Assembly (NCBI RefSeq): GCF_030453185.1
Contig: NZ_JAKDKW010000009.1
Span: 1 to 51,080, forward strand
DNA from: Yaniella sp.
Lineage (GTDB): Bacteria; Actinomycetota; Actinomycetes; Actinomycetales; Micrococcaceae
Length of the DNA: 51,080 bases
Reading direction: 5' to 3'
Notes under the pieces: generated by a model
Seen by the model: only the letters and a program-made list of their open reading frames with translations
Told to the model about the DNA's origin: nothing
The model's database searches: none
Part shown: piece after piece, positions 16,847 to 24,145 of the stretch
How positions within the stretch are numbered: the stretch's first letter is position 1
Layout of the letters: each line of letters opens with the position of its first letter
Program-made: the position numbers and the translations under genes

Positions 16847-19698
16847 GAAGTGACCTCTCGTTGCCTACTGTGTTTCGAGTTTTTCTTGCGGATACCGGGG
16901 GGTCCCGTCGTTGGTTCAGGGGGTGTTTCCACGGTTTCGGCGAGCCCACGCTCTGTGCCCAGCATGTTGAATGCTCCTAAGATCAAACCGAGGACGGCGA
17001 AATAGACGCCGATGTCGAACAGCAAGGAACTGTTCAGCTCAAAACCGAAAATATCCATGTATATCGGTGTGAGGTATGAGCCGTCAACGAGCCCGTACAC
17101 ACCGACGGCAGACCCCAGGGCGACACCTGTTCCGATAAGGCCCTTATATGGCAAGCGAATTGGCGCAGCCTCATCGGCTGGCGCAGCAAGATAGAGCAGT
17201 GCGAATGCCGAGCCAGTAACTAAGGCGCCAACGAACCCACCACCGGGTTCATTGTGCCCGCGGAACAGCAGAATGAGGCTGACGACGACGAGGATGGGGA
17301 CCGCGATTTTAGATAACGAACGCAGGTACACAGAATTGTGATGTGGGTTCGTCAGCGGTGAGGTGCTGAGGACCTTGGCTTTTCGGACTGGATTGGGGGC
17401 TCGTGAAGCAAGCAGCGCGGCAACGGCTACCCCTGCGACACCAAGGACCGTCAACTCGCCCAGGGTATCCAGAGCACGGAACTCCACCAAAATTACGTTG
17501 ACTAGGTTATTGCCACCGGTGACTTCAGTGCCTTGCTCGGTCAGGTACTGCGCGGGATCGGACATGTCACGACGTCCGGTCAGTGCATAGGTGCCGGCAA
17601 ATGCAGCAATCCCTGCTAGTACCGCAGCGATGATGCCGGATCTTGAGGCTTTTTCTTTCTTACCGAACGTTTTGGGCAATCGGTTGAGCAGCAGCACCAT
17701 GACGACCACGGTGAGGATCTCGACCATGAGCTGTGTCAGTGCCACGTCCACCGACCCCAGGGCAAAGAACCAAAGGGTGACAGAGAAACCGACGGTACCG
17801 AGCACGACGATGGCTGCCACACGGGTTCTGGCGCGAATCGTGGCGATGACTCCAACGGCGACGACGGCGACGAGTAACCAGTCGGTCCAGCGGGTGAGAT
17901 TCTCTTGTTGGGCTGGCAGCTCATCGATGGCGAACCATCCGGTTAGTGCTAACCCGGCTAAGAGTGCGGCAGGCCAGACCAGGTGTCGACCGGGACTGAG
18001 CCCAGAGGTCCACGAGCTGACGACTGCACCGAATTCGATGGTGGTCTGGCGGAGTTTTTCGACTGCGCCCAGACCGGAGTAGACCAACGGACGGGGTACC
18101 AGAAACGCCTCGAGTCTGGGCAGTTGCCAGACCATGATGGCCCCGACGACGATCACGAGCAGGGAAAGCATAAAGGCGGGATTAATACCGTGCCACAGGG
18201 CAAGCTCGACCTCCTGATGTGCACCGACCGCTGCGGTGGCGGAGTCGGACACCAGGTCAGCCAGGAAGAATGGAAAGACGCCCAGAATCAATGACAATGA
18301 CGCATTGACTGCAGGATAGGCCCAGAAACTGGGAGCAGCTTCGTACACAGTTTGGCGATTGGCGGCAAGACCGCGGGGGGTGTTGATCCAGTTCCGGGGG
18401 GAACGGTAGGAGCCCATAGCGCCTAATACGAAGCGTCCAGAGTAGGCGAATGTGCCGATCGCCGTCAGGACTGCCAGACCGGTGAGGACCCACGGTAGGA
18501 CGCCCGGCAGCTCGGCACCAAGGAATGCTTGGAAGAGGTGCTCTTTCGAAACGAAGCCCAGCAAGGGCGGAATGCCCGCCATGGATGCAGAACCCAGGAT
18601 CACGATGGTCAGTGTGGCCGGCATGGCCATTTTCCGTACGGTCAGCATTCGCATGTCACGTGTGCCGGCTTCATGGTCGATGACACCGACGGCAAGGAAG
18701 AGCGCAGATTTGAAGAGTGCGTGGGCAATGGTGTGGAGGATGGCTGCAGTGAGCGCTGTGGGCGTCCCAATGCCAATGAGCGCAACGAGGTAGCCAAGCT
18801 GCGACATGGTGGAGTAGGCCAGCAGTTCCTTAAGGTCGTAGCGACGGAGGGCTGCCACGGCACCAAGCAGCGCGGTAATGAGTCCCGAAGAGACGAGTAA
18901 AACAAGCCACAGTGTATTGCCCGCTAGGACCGGTGAGAATAGCAGCAGCAGGTAGATACCTGCCTTGACCATTGCTGCGGCATGAAGATATGCGGAAACC
19001 GGTGAGATCGCGACCATGGAGTCTGGTAGCCAGGATTGGAAGGGGAATTGTGCGGATTTCGTAAACGCAGCTAGGACCAGGGTCAGGATGAGCCAGGTAA
19101 CTGTACTGGAATCATCCCAAATATCGGATCGGAGGATTTCGGTAATGACGGTTGTCCCCGTGGAAGCAATCATCACTGAAACTGCCGCTAGCAAACCCAG
19201 CCCGCCTGCAACAGTCACCAAAAGAGTCCGGACCGCGGGTTTTCTCGCATGGGATCCAGACCGCGCAATGAGGAAAAACGAGGCTAGTGTTGTAGCTTCC
19301 CACGCGACGTAAAGCACCATGAGGTCATTGGCCAGAACGAGAACGAGCATGGCCAGCGCAAAGGCTGACATCGACAGATAGAAGCTGGTGATCTTTGTGC
19401 GATCGAGGTATCTTGCGGAGTAAAACAAGACGCCTGCACCGATCACGAGGACTAACAGCCCGAAGACTAATGACAGTCCATTGAGGCGAAGGTGAAAGCC
19501 AACATTGAAGAAGTCGGGGATCCAGGGATAGTACTCAATGACTTCACCGCCGGAACCGGCAAATGCTTGAATGAGTGCCCACGCCGCGCCTGCTAGTGGG
19601 ATCCATAGGAGCCAGCCGGCGTATTTGCCCAGCCAATGGGACAGTGGTGCAGCCAGCACGGCTGCGATCAGTGTTAGCAAGATCGCCGTCAAGAGCAC
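16843..19698 (-). CDS. mrpA: Mrp Na+/H+ antiporter subunit A fused to subunit B
   Basis: A 951-residue protein: a NuoL-like MrpA N-terminal part, the MrpA-specific C-terminal region, and an MrpB domain fused at the end. MrpA signatures include LYVAWEATTLASFFLIA (conserved Glu), FTKSAQFPFQSWLPDSM with the key Lys, and STMSQLGYLVALIGIG. The MrpB part starts near residue 800 and carries FRGHNEPGGGFVGALVTGSA. No separate mrpB exists in the operon, which agrees with fusion, a common actinobacterial arrangement. The complex expels Na+ in exchange for H+ and supports growth at high pH or salt. The start is a GTG; GAGGTG is seven bases upstream and sits in a small hairpin (19706-19721). It heads the operon. 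Confidence 0.95.
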   Translation of the reverse strand: MLLTAILLTLIAAVLAAPLSHWLGKYAGWLLWIPLAGAAWALIQAFAGSGGEVIEYYPWIPDFFNVGFHLRLNGLSLVFGLLVLVIGAGVLFYSARYLDRTKITSFYLSMSAFALAMLVLVLANDLMVLYVAWEATTLASFFLIARSGSHARKPAVRTLLVTVAGGLGLLAAVSVMIASTGTTVITEILRSDIWDDSSTVTWLILTLVLAAFTKSAQFPFQSWLPDSMVAISPVSAYLHAAAMVKAGIYLLLLFSPVLAGNTLWLVLLVSSGLITALLGAVAALRRYDLKELLAYSTMSQLGYLVALIGIGTPTALTAAILHTIAHALFKSALFLAVGVIDHEAGTRDMRMLTVRKMAMPATLTIVILGSASMAGIPPLLGFVSKEHLFQAFLGAELPGVLPWVLTGLAVLTAIGTFAYSGRFVLGAMGSYRSPRNWINTPRGLAANRQTVYEAAPSFWAYPAVNASLSLILGVFPFFLADLVSDSATAAVGAHQEVELALWHGINPAFMLSLLVIVVGAIMVWQLPRLEAFLVPRPLVYSGLGAVEKLRQTTIEFGAVVSSWTSGLSPGRHLVWPAALLAGLALTGWFAIDELPAQQENLTRWTDWLLVAVVAVGVIATIRARTRVAAIVVLGTVGFSVTLWFFALGSVDVALTQLMVEILTVVVMVLLLNRLPKTFGKKEKASRSGIIAAVLAGIAAFAGTYALTGRRDMSDPAQYLTEQGTEVTGGNNLVNVILVEFRALDTLGELTVLGVAGVAVAALLASRAPNPVRKAKVLSTSPLTNPHHNSVYLRSLSKIAVPILVVVSLILLFRGHNEPGGGFVGALVTGSAFALLYLAAPADEAAPIRLPYKGLIGTGVALGSAVGVYGLVDGSYLTPIYMDIFGFELNSSLLFDIGVYFAVLGLILGAFNMLGTERGLAETVETPPEPTTGPPGIRKKNSKHSRQREVTS

Positions 19699-19705
19699 GG
19701 GCTTT

Positions 19706-19721
19706 CACCTCTTCGCAGGTG
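19706..19721 (-). promoter_or_regulatory. hairpin covering the mrpA ribosome binding site
   Basis: On the minus strand CACCT (19721-19717) pairs with AGGTG (19710-19706) around GCGAAG. The 3' arm is most of the Shine-Dalgarno GAGGTG used by the GTG start at 19698. It could limit translation of the Mrp operon until opened, but the stem has only five pairs. Confidence 0.4.
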
Positions 19722-19789
19722 CCGGCGGCAATGTTGTGAGTCGTGTACCGGCTTGAACGTCTATGTCAGGTCGAAAAGACCAAAATTAA

Positions 19790-19811
19790 GGTGCGCAACA
19801 TTTTGCGCACC
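19790..19811. repeat. perfect 9-bp inverted repeat upstream of the Mrp operon
   Basis: GGTGCGCAA (19790-19798) and TTGCGCACC (19803-19811) flank a four-base spacer. On the minus strand it is followed by TTAATTTT, so it may end the tRNA-Leu transcript. It may also be an operator, since it lies about 95 bases upstream of mrpA. A second smaller dyad, GGTC-gaaaa-GACC, is at 19769-19781. Nothing else is evident between mrpA and the tRNA. Confidence 0.55.
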
Positions 19812-19914
19812 AGTCAATATTGTCACAGCTCACTATAGCGTTTCAAATGAGTCACTGTGTCAGCAGTGCCCGACGCGAATCGAGTGCAAGAGATTTGGCT
19901 CGTTAAAGCATTTC

Positions 19915-19936
19915 GTCCCGCATAAGTATGCGGGAC
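19915..19936. terminator. 10-bp perfect hairpin just after tRNA-Leu
   Basis: GTCCCGCATA (19915-19924) and TATGCGGGAC (19927-19936) flank only two bases, and AGCATT/AATGCT extends the stem past an internal loop. It begins 17 bases from the 3' end of tRNA-Leu on the minus strand. It may be a terminator or a 3' processing signal. A clear U-tract is missing. Confidence 0.5.
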
Positions 19937-19952
19937 GTGAGCAATGCTGTTG

Positions 19953-20034
19953 TACCCGAAGTGGGACTCGAACCCACACATCTCTCGATATTGCATTTTG
20001 AGTGCAACGCGTCTACCAATTCCGCCATTCGGGC
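19953..20034 (-). tRNA. tRNA-Leu(CAA)
   Basis: A class II tRNA of 82 bases. Acceptor strands GCCCGAA and TTCGGGT pair (one G-U), with discriminator A and no encoded CCA. The anticodon stem TTGCA/TGCAA encloses CTCAAAA, giving anticodon CAA for UUG codons. A variable arm (TATCGAGAGATG) and the T loop GTTCGAGTC are present. Confidence 0.96.
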
Positions 20035-20048
20035 TGGGCACCTGACCT

Positions 20049-20076
20049 ATTTTACACAAGTTTTTAGAATAACCAA
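20049..20076 (-). promoter_or_regulatory. tRNA-Leu promoter
   Basis: On the minus strand TTGGTT (20076-20071) and TAAAAT (20054-20049) are spaced by 16 bases. The -10 lies 14 bases before the mature 5' end. Confidence 0.6.
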
Positions 20077-20148
20077 AAGGAGATCGGAAGAGTTCTGTCG
20101 TAGTCTATGAGACTGACGAACTCACTATGACAACGATTCGAGGTCACT

Positions 20149-20748
20149 ATGACGGATACCGAAGCAACACATCCTGTACGTATTGTAGTGGCTGAAGATG
20201 AGACGATTATTCGCTTAGATATCGTAGAGACACTGCGCGGCCAGGGTTACGAAGTTGTCGGCGAGGCCGACAATGGCCAGCGCGCTATCGAACTGGTGGA
20301 AGAACACACACCGGATCTGGTGCTGATGGATATTTCAATGCCGGTGATGGATGGTATCTCTGCTACTCGGCATATCTCCGAGCGGTCGTTAGCCCCGGTG
20401 GTAATTTTGACCGCATTTTCGCAGCGGGATTTGATTGATCAGGCCACTGAAGCAGGTGCGATGAGTTATATCGTCAAACCGTTTAGTGAAACTGATTTAG
20501 TACCGGCGATTGAGTTGGCCAAGGCACGCTTCGAGCAATTGGTAACACTGGAAGCCGAGATCTCAGATCTCACGACACGATTCGAGACTCGCAAACTCGT
20601 GGATCAGGCTAAGAGTCTGCTCATGCAGAAGCTTGAAATCACCGAGCCTGAGGCATTCCGTTGGGTTCAGAAGACCTCAATGGATCGGCGTCTGATGATG
20701 AAAGATGTTGCCCAAACTGTCATCGAACAGTTGGGCAACCCTTCCTAG
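20149..20748 (+). CDS. pdtaR: ANTAR-domain response regulator (PdtaR-like)
   Basis: A 199-residue two-domain regulator. The receiver domain (about residues 10-125) has the acidic pair E17-D18, phospho-acceptor D61 in LVLMDISMPVMDG, switch T88 and K110. The C-terminal ANTAR domain (about residues 139-195) binds paired hexaloop hairpins in RNA and prevents termination; the helix DQAKSLLMQKL and the family's small hydrophobic residues are visible. It matches mycobacterial PdtaR (Rv1626), which is phosphorylated by the cytosolic kinase PdtaS; the kinase is not in this window. GAGGTC precedes the ATG. The gene faces pyk with five bases between the stops, and a hairpin lies in its last codons. Confidence 0.92.
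   Translation: MTDTEATHPVRIVVAEDETIIRLDIVETLRGQGYEVVGEADNGQRAIELVEEHTPDLVLMDISMPVMDGISATRHISERSLAPVVILTAFSQRDLIDQATEAGAMSYIVKPFSETDLVPAIELAKARFEQLVTLEAEISDLTTRFETRKLVDQAKSLLMQKLEITEPEAFRWVQKTSMDRRLMMKDVAQTVIEQLGNPS
20707..20739. terminator. stem-loop within the last codons of pdtaR
   Basis: GTTGCCCAAACTGT (20707-20720) and ACAGTTGGGCAAC (20727-20739) pair over 13 bases with one bulged A. There is no space for a terminator between the convergent stops, so the coding end itself may serve. On the minus strand it lies just past the pyk stop. No U-tract follows on either strand. Confidence 0.5.
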
Positions 20749-20753
20749 GCCAC

Positions 20754-22253
20754 CTACATGGGTGACCAGCCGGATACTTTATCCCAGCGGTGTGCTGGTG
20801 GTGCGACAGCCGTATCGACCAGCGCCGGGTCGATTTCGGCTTTAGTTGACCCCATGCGGTGCACTTTGAGCATATTCGTAGAGCCAGGTACTCCTGGTGG
20901 AGAGCCTGCTACCATCACCACGAGGTCATCGATCTCTGCCAGCTCAGCTTTGACAAGTTCGTGGTCGATTTGTTCGGTCATTTTGTCCGTCGAGTCCATG
21001 AAAGGCACCAGTTTTGGTGTCACACCCCATGACAAACAGAGCACATTATTTGTGGTGAATGAGTGTGTGAACGCATAGATCGGCTGTGGTGCACGTAGCC
21101 TGGACAGGCGTCGGGCCGAGTCGCCGGACTGAGTGAAGCTCACCAAGAACGGGATTTCTAGGGATGCCGCGATATCGACGGCTGCACGCGTTACCGCTCC
21201 CCCTCGTGTACCGGGCCGGGTCCCTAATGGAGGCATCCGATGCAGGCTATGGTTTTCGATAGATGTAATGATTTTGGCCATCGTCTGCACCGTGAGGACC
21301 GGGTATTTCCCAATGGATGTTTCGCCAGAGAGCATAACTGCGTCCGCGCCGTCGAGAACAGCGTTGGCGCAGTCGGAGGTTTCTGCTCGCGTTGGGCGAG
21401 CGTTCTCAATCATGGATTCCAGAACCTGGGTGGCCACGATAACCGGTTTCGCCCACCGCCGTGCCAAATCTATGGCATTTTTTTGGACGACAGGAACTTC
21501 TTCTAGTGGGAGTTCAACACCGAGGTCTCCGCGAGCCACCATGATGGCATCGAAGGCATCGATGATTTCTTGAAGGTTTGCAACCGCTTGCGGTTTCTCA
21601 AGTTTGGCAATAACCGGAATGCGGCGGCCTTCTTCTTCCATAATGGTGTGGACTGGTTCGATGTCCTCAGCGCTGCGCACAAAAGACAGCGCGATCATGT
21701 CCACCCCAAGTTTTAGTGCAAAGCGGAGGTCCTCTTCGTCCTTTTGCGTGAGTGCAGGAATACTCACAGCGACTCCGGGCAGATTAATGCCTTTATTATT
21801 CGAAACCTCGCCGCCGATGACTACATTCGTCACGACCTCGGTTTCGGTGACTTCGGTAGCTTGCAGGGCGATCTTGCCGTCGTCGATGAGCAGCTCATCT
21901 CCAACTTCTACGTCCTGGGGCAATCCTTTGAAGGTGGTGGAGCAAATATCCTGGGTCCCTTCGATATCACGCGTGGTGATGGTGAAGGTGTCCCCGTCCT
22001 CGAGCAGGTGCGGTCCATCAGCAAACCGGCCGAGTCGAATTTTTGGACCTTGCAGGTCGGCAAAAATGGCGACCGAGTGGTCTAAATCAGAGGCAGCTTT
22101 ACGAACCGTGTTGTAGGTATTCGCATGTACCTCGTGGTCACCGTGGCTGAAGTTCATCCGGGCGACGTTAACCCCGGCTTTCAGCAGCTCACTTGTAGTT
22201 TTATATCCCTGAGTAGCAGGGCCAAATGTTGCGACGATTTTCGCGTGTCTCAT
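20754..22253 (-). CDS. pyk: pyruvate kinase
   Basis: Pyk makes pyruvate and ATP from phosphoenolpyruvate, the last step of glycolysis. The 499-residue protein begins MRHAKIVATFGPAT and has NFSHGDHEVH with the ATP-site His/Asn, IFADLQGPKIR, then the (beta/alpha)8 active-site motifs VIAKLEKPQAVANL (catalytic Lys) and DAIMVARGDLGVELPLEEVP, and VMLSGETSIGKYPV. The C-terminal allosteric domain (residues about 355-475) is complete. TAGACT ends six bases before the ATG and TTAACT is 17 bases further, so the mRNA is probably leaderless. Two overlapping dyads at 22305-22325 lie just upstream. The length is slightly greater than the 470 residues of many enzymes. Confidence 0.97.
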   Translation of the reverse strand: MRHAKIVATFGPATQGYKTTSELLKAGVNVARMNFSHGDHEVHANTYNTVRKAASDLDHSVAIFADLQGPKIRLGRFADGPHLLEDGDTFTITTRDIEGTQDICSTTFKGLPQDVEVGDELLIDDGKIALQATEVTETEVVTNVVIGGEVSNNKGINLPGVAVSIPALTQKDEEDLRFALKLGVDMIALSFVRSAEDIEPVHTIMEEEGRRIPVIAKLEKPQAVANLQEIIDAFDAIMVARGDLGVELPLEEVPVVQKNAIDLARRWAKPVIVATQVLESMIENARPTRAETSDCANAVLDGADAVMLSGETSIGKYPVLTVQTMAKIITSIENHSLHRMPPLGTRPGTRGGAVTRAAVDIAASLEIPFLVSFTQSGDSARRLSRLRAPQPIYAFTHSFTTNNVLCLSWGVTPKLVPFMDSTDKMTEQIDHELVKAELAEIDDLVVMVAGSPPGVPGSTNMLKVHRMGSTKAEIDPALVDTAVAPPAHRWDKVSGWSPM

Positions 22254-22259
22254 GGTCCA

Positions 22260-22288
22260 AGTCTATGGCCGATGATGACGAAAGTTAA
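22260..22288 (-). promoter_or_regulatory. pyk promoter (leaderless)
   Basis: On the minus strand TTAACT (22288-22283) and TAGACT (22265-22260) are separated by 17 bases; six bases later comes the ATG at 22253. Confidence 0.6.
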
Positions 22289-22304
22289 TGATTGGGCATT
22301 GACG

Positions 22305-22325
22305 AGTCACATGACTTAGGTCATG
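22305..22325. repeat. two overlapping dyads between lgt and pyk
   Basis: AGTCA-ca-TGACT (22305-22316) overlaps CATGAC-ttag-GTCATG (22310-22325), which includes the lgt stop codon. Centred about 60 bases before the pyk start, it could be a regulator site for pyk or a weak lgt terminator. Confidence 0.4.
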
Positions 22326-23313
22326 TTGTGGGGTTTGACGTGTCCCCGTTATCGCTTGTGGCGACCTCATTGTTCAAAGTGGTGCTGCTATCGACTGGTG
22401 AATCTGCAGCGTCTTCTTCGCTCACGTAATCGCCCCGGTATATTTTGTCTGCTTCAGCCTGTTCCGCAGGGGTTTTGGGCCGGGTGACGATGGAGTACAC
22501 CAGCAGAGTCACAGCGATGAGGAACATCAACACGGATGTCCAGGTGTTGGTGCGAGCTTCTATTCCGAGGACCGTCCACTCTTGCGCTTTGTCGAGGCGA
22601 ATCGACTCGATTGGGATGCGACCCAGTGTGTACCAGACAATATATGACCACAGCATCATGCCGTTCCGCAGTTTGAAACGCCGGTCAATCAGCAAAAGGA
22701 TAGCTACACCTAGGAGGTTCCAGATCGATTCGTAGAGAAACGTCGGGTGAAACAACGTGTCGGCCGGGACATCCGCTGGGAAATTGTAGTGGTCCGGTTC
22801 GACTTCGAGCCCCCATGGCAGGGTGGATGGCTCGCCGAAGAGTTCCTGGTTGAAGTAGTTACCCCACCGTCCCACGGCTTGGGCCAAAAGGATCCCAGGT
22901 GCGATCGTATCTGCCATGGCCGGCATCCGCAGACCGTAGCGGCGACAGGCGAACCACACACCAAGGGCACCGCCGCCGATAGCGCCCCAGATCGCGATGC
23001 CACCTTCCCAGATGGCAAAGATTTTGGACAGATCGCCGGTGCCATCGTAGTTGGGACCAAAGTACTGGTCGGGGACGGTGATCACGTGATACAGCCGGGC
23101 CCCGATAATGCCAAAGACGACTGCCCAGAGACCGACGTCGTACATCTGTTCGGATTTCCCACCGCGGGCTGCCCAACGCTTCCCGCCAAGCCAAAAAGCG
23201 AGGGTACCGCCGAGGATGATGCACAACGCATAGAGGTGGATCTTGACTGGGCCGATTTCGAAACCATCCAGCGGTGGTGGCGGTATCGATGCGATCAAGG
23301 TTGCGAACTGCAT
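22321..23313 (-). CDS. lgt: prolipoprotein diacylglyceryl transferase
   Basis: Lgt transfers diacylglyceryl from phosphatidylglycerol to the lipobox Cys of prelipoproteins in the cytoplasmic membrane. It has 330 residues and seven or so membrane helices. Family motifs: GGIAIWGAIGGGALGVW, GRWGNYFNQELFGEP with the essential Arg-Gly-Asn stretch, and FHPTFLYESIWNL. The last 60 residues form a polar, acidic C-terminal extension (EEDAADSPVDSSTTLNNEV) often seen in actinobacterial Lgt. It is the last gene of the trp operon, 27 bases after trpA, as in related genera. The lipoprotein at 45062 is a probable substrate. Confidence 0.96.
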   Translation of the reverse strand: MQFATLIASIPPPPLDGFEIGPVKIHLYALCIILGGTLAFWLGGKRWAARGGKSEQMYDVGLWAVVFGIIGARLYHVITVPDQYFGPNYDGTGDLSKIFAIWEGGIAIWGAIGGGALGVWFACRRYGLRMPAMADTIAPGILLAQAVGRWGNYFNQELFGEPSTLPWGLEVEPDHYNFPADVPADTLFHPTFLYESIWNLLGVAILLLIDRRFKLRNGMMLWSYIVWYTLGRIPIESIRLDKAQEWTVLGIEARTNTWTSVLMFLIAVTLLVYSIVTRPKTPAEQAEADKIYRGDYVSEEDAADSPVDSSTTLNNEVATSDNGDTSNPTT

Positions 23314-23340
23314 TGGGTGGGCCTGTCCTCGTGTCGTGCG

Positions 23341-24141
23341 CTAGTTCTTGGATGCTCCGGTGACAAGGTTCCGGGTGATTTCACCGACTGCTTGTGGGCC
23401 ATTATCACGCAGTGCTGATACCAGAGCGGTACCAACGATAGCACCGTCGGCATAGCTGCCAATTTCAACGACGTGATGTGGTTCTGAGATCCCAAGACCA
23501 ACGCATACGCGAGGGGCTCCAGCGTCGTGTGCGCGGCGAACAACGCGCTCAGCGGCATTCGATACCTCGCCGCGAGCTCCGGTGATTCCCATGACCGAGA
23601 CCGCGTAGACGAAGCCTCGGCTGGAATCCACGGTGAGCTTCACGCGTTCATCAGGTGATGACGGTGCGGTCAGGAAAATCCGATCAAGCTCGTATTTGTC
23701 GGATGCTTCAAACCATTCGCCGGCTTCTTCTGGTACAAGGTCCGGAGTGACGAGGCCGGCGCCACCGGCTTCGGCGAAACGCCGGGAGAATTCGTCGACG
23801 CCCATGCGATCGACCAGATTCCAGTAGGTCATAATAACGACGGCGGCATCGGTTCGCGATGTGACCTCTTTGACGATGTGAAAGACATCGGCGACCCGGA
23901 AACCGTTCTGCAGTGCTTCAGCAGTTGCTTTTTGGATGACCTCGCCATCCATCACCGGGTCCGAATACGGCAGGCCGATTTCGATAATGTCAGCACCATT
24001 ATTGCCAAGTTGAACCGCGGCCTCGATGGAATCATCGATCGTTGGATAGCCTGCTGGCAGGTAACCGATAAACGCGGTACGACCTTCGGCGCGTGCCTGT
24101 TCAATCTTCTCGGCGGTCAGTGAGCGAATAGATTCTGTCAT
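23341..24141 (-). CDS. trpA: tryptophan synthase alpha subunit
   Basis: TrpA cleaves indole-3-glycerol phosphate to indole and glyceraldehyde-3-phosphate and passes indole to TrpB. It has 266 residues in a TIM barrel. The catalytic Glu is in DIIEIGLPYSDPVMDGEVIQ, and the Asp near residue 60 is in the same motif. PDLVPEEAGEW and RIFLTAPSSPDERV, then FVYAVSVMGITGARGE and VCVGLGISEPHHV (phosphate-binding loops), are all present. TLTAPSSP-type loop and the C terminus are complete. The gene lies four bases after trpB. Confidence 0.97.
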   Translation of the reverse strand: MTESIRSLTAEKIEQARAEGRTAFIGYLPAGYPTIDDSIEAAVQLGNNGADIIEIGLPYSDPVMDGEVIQKATAEALQNGFRVADVFHIVKEVTSRTDAAVVIMTYWNLVDRMGVDEFSRRFAEAGGAGLVTPDLVPEEAGEWFEASDKYELDRIFLTAPSSPDERVKLTVDSSRGFVYAVSVMGITGARGEVSNAAERVVRRAHDAGAPRVCVGLGISEPHHVVEIGSYADGAIVGTALVSALRDNGPQAVGEITRNLVTGASKN

Positions 24142-24145
24142 CTCG

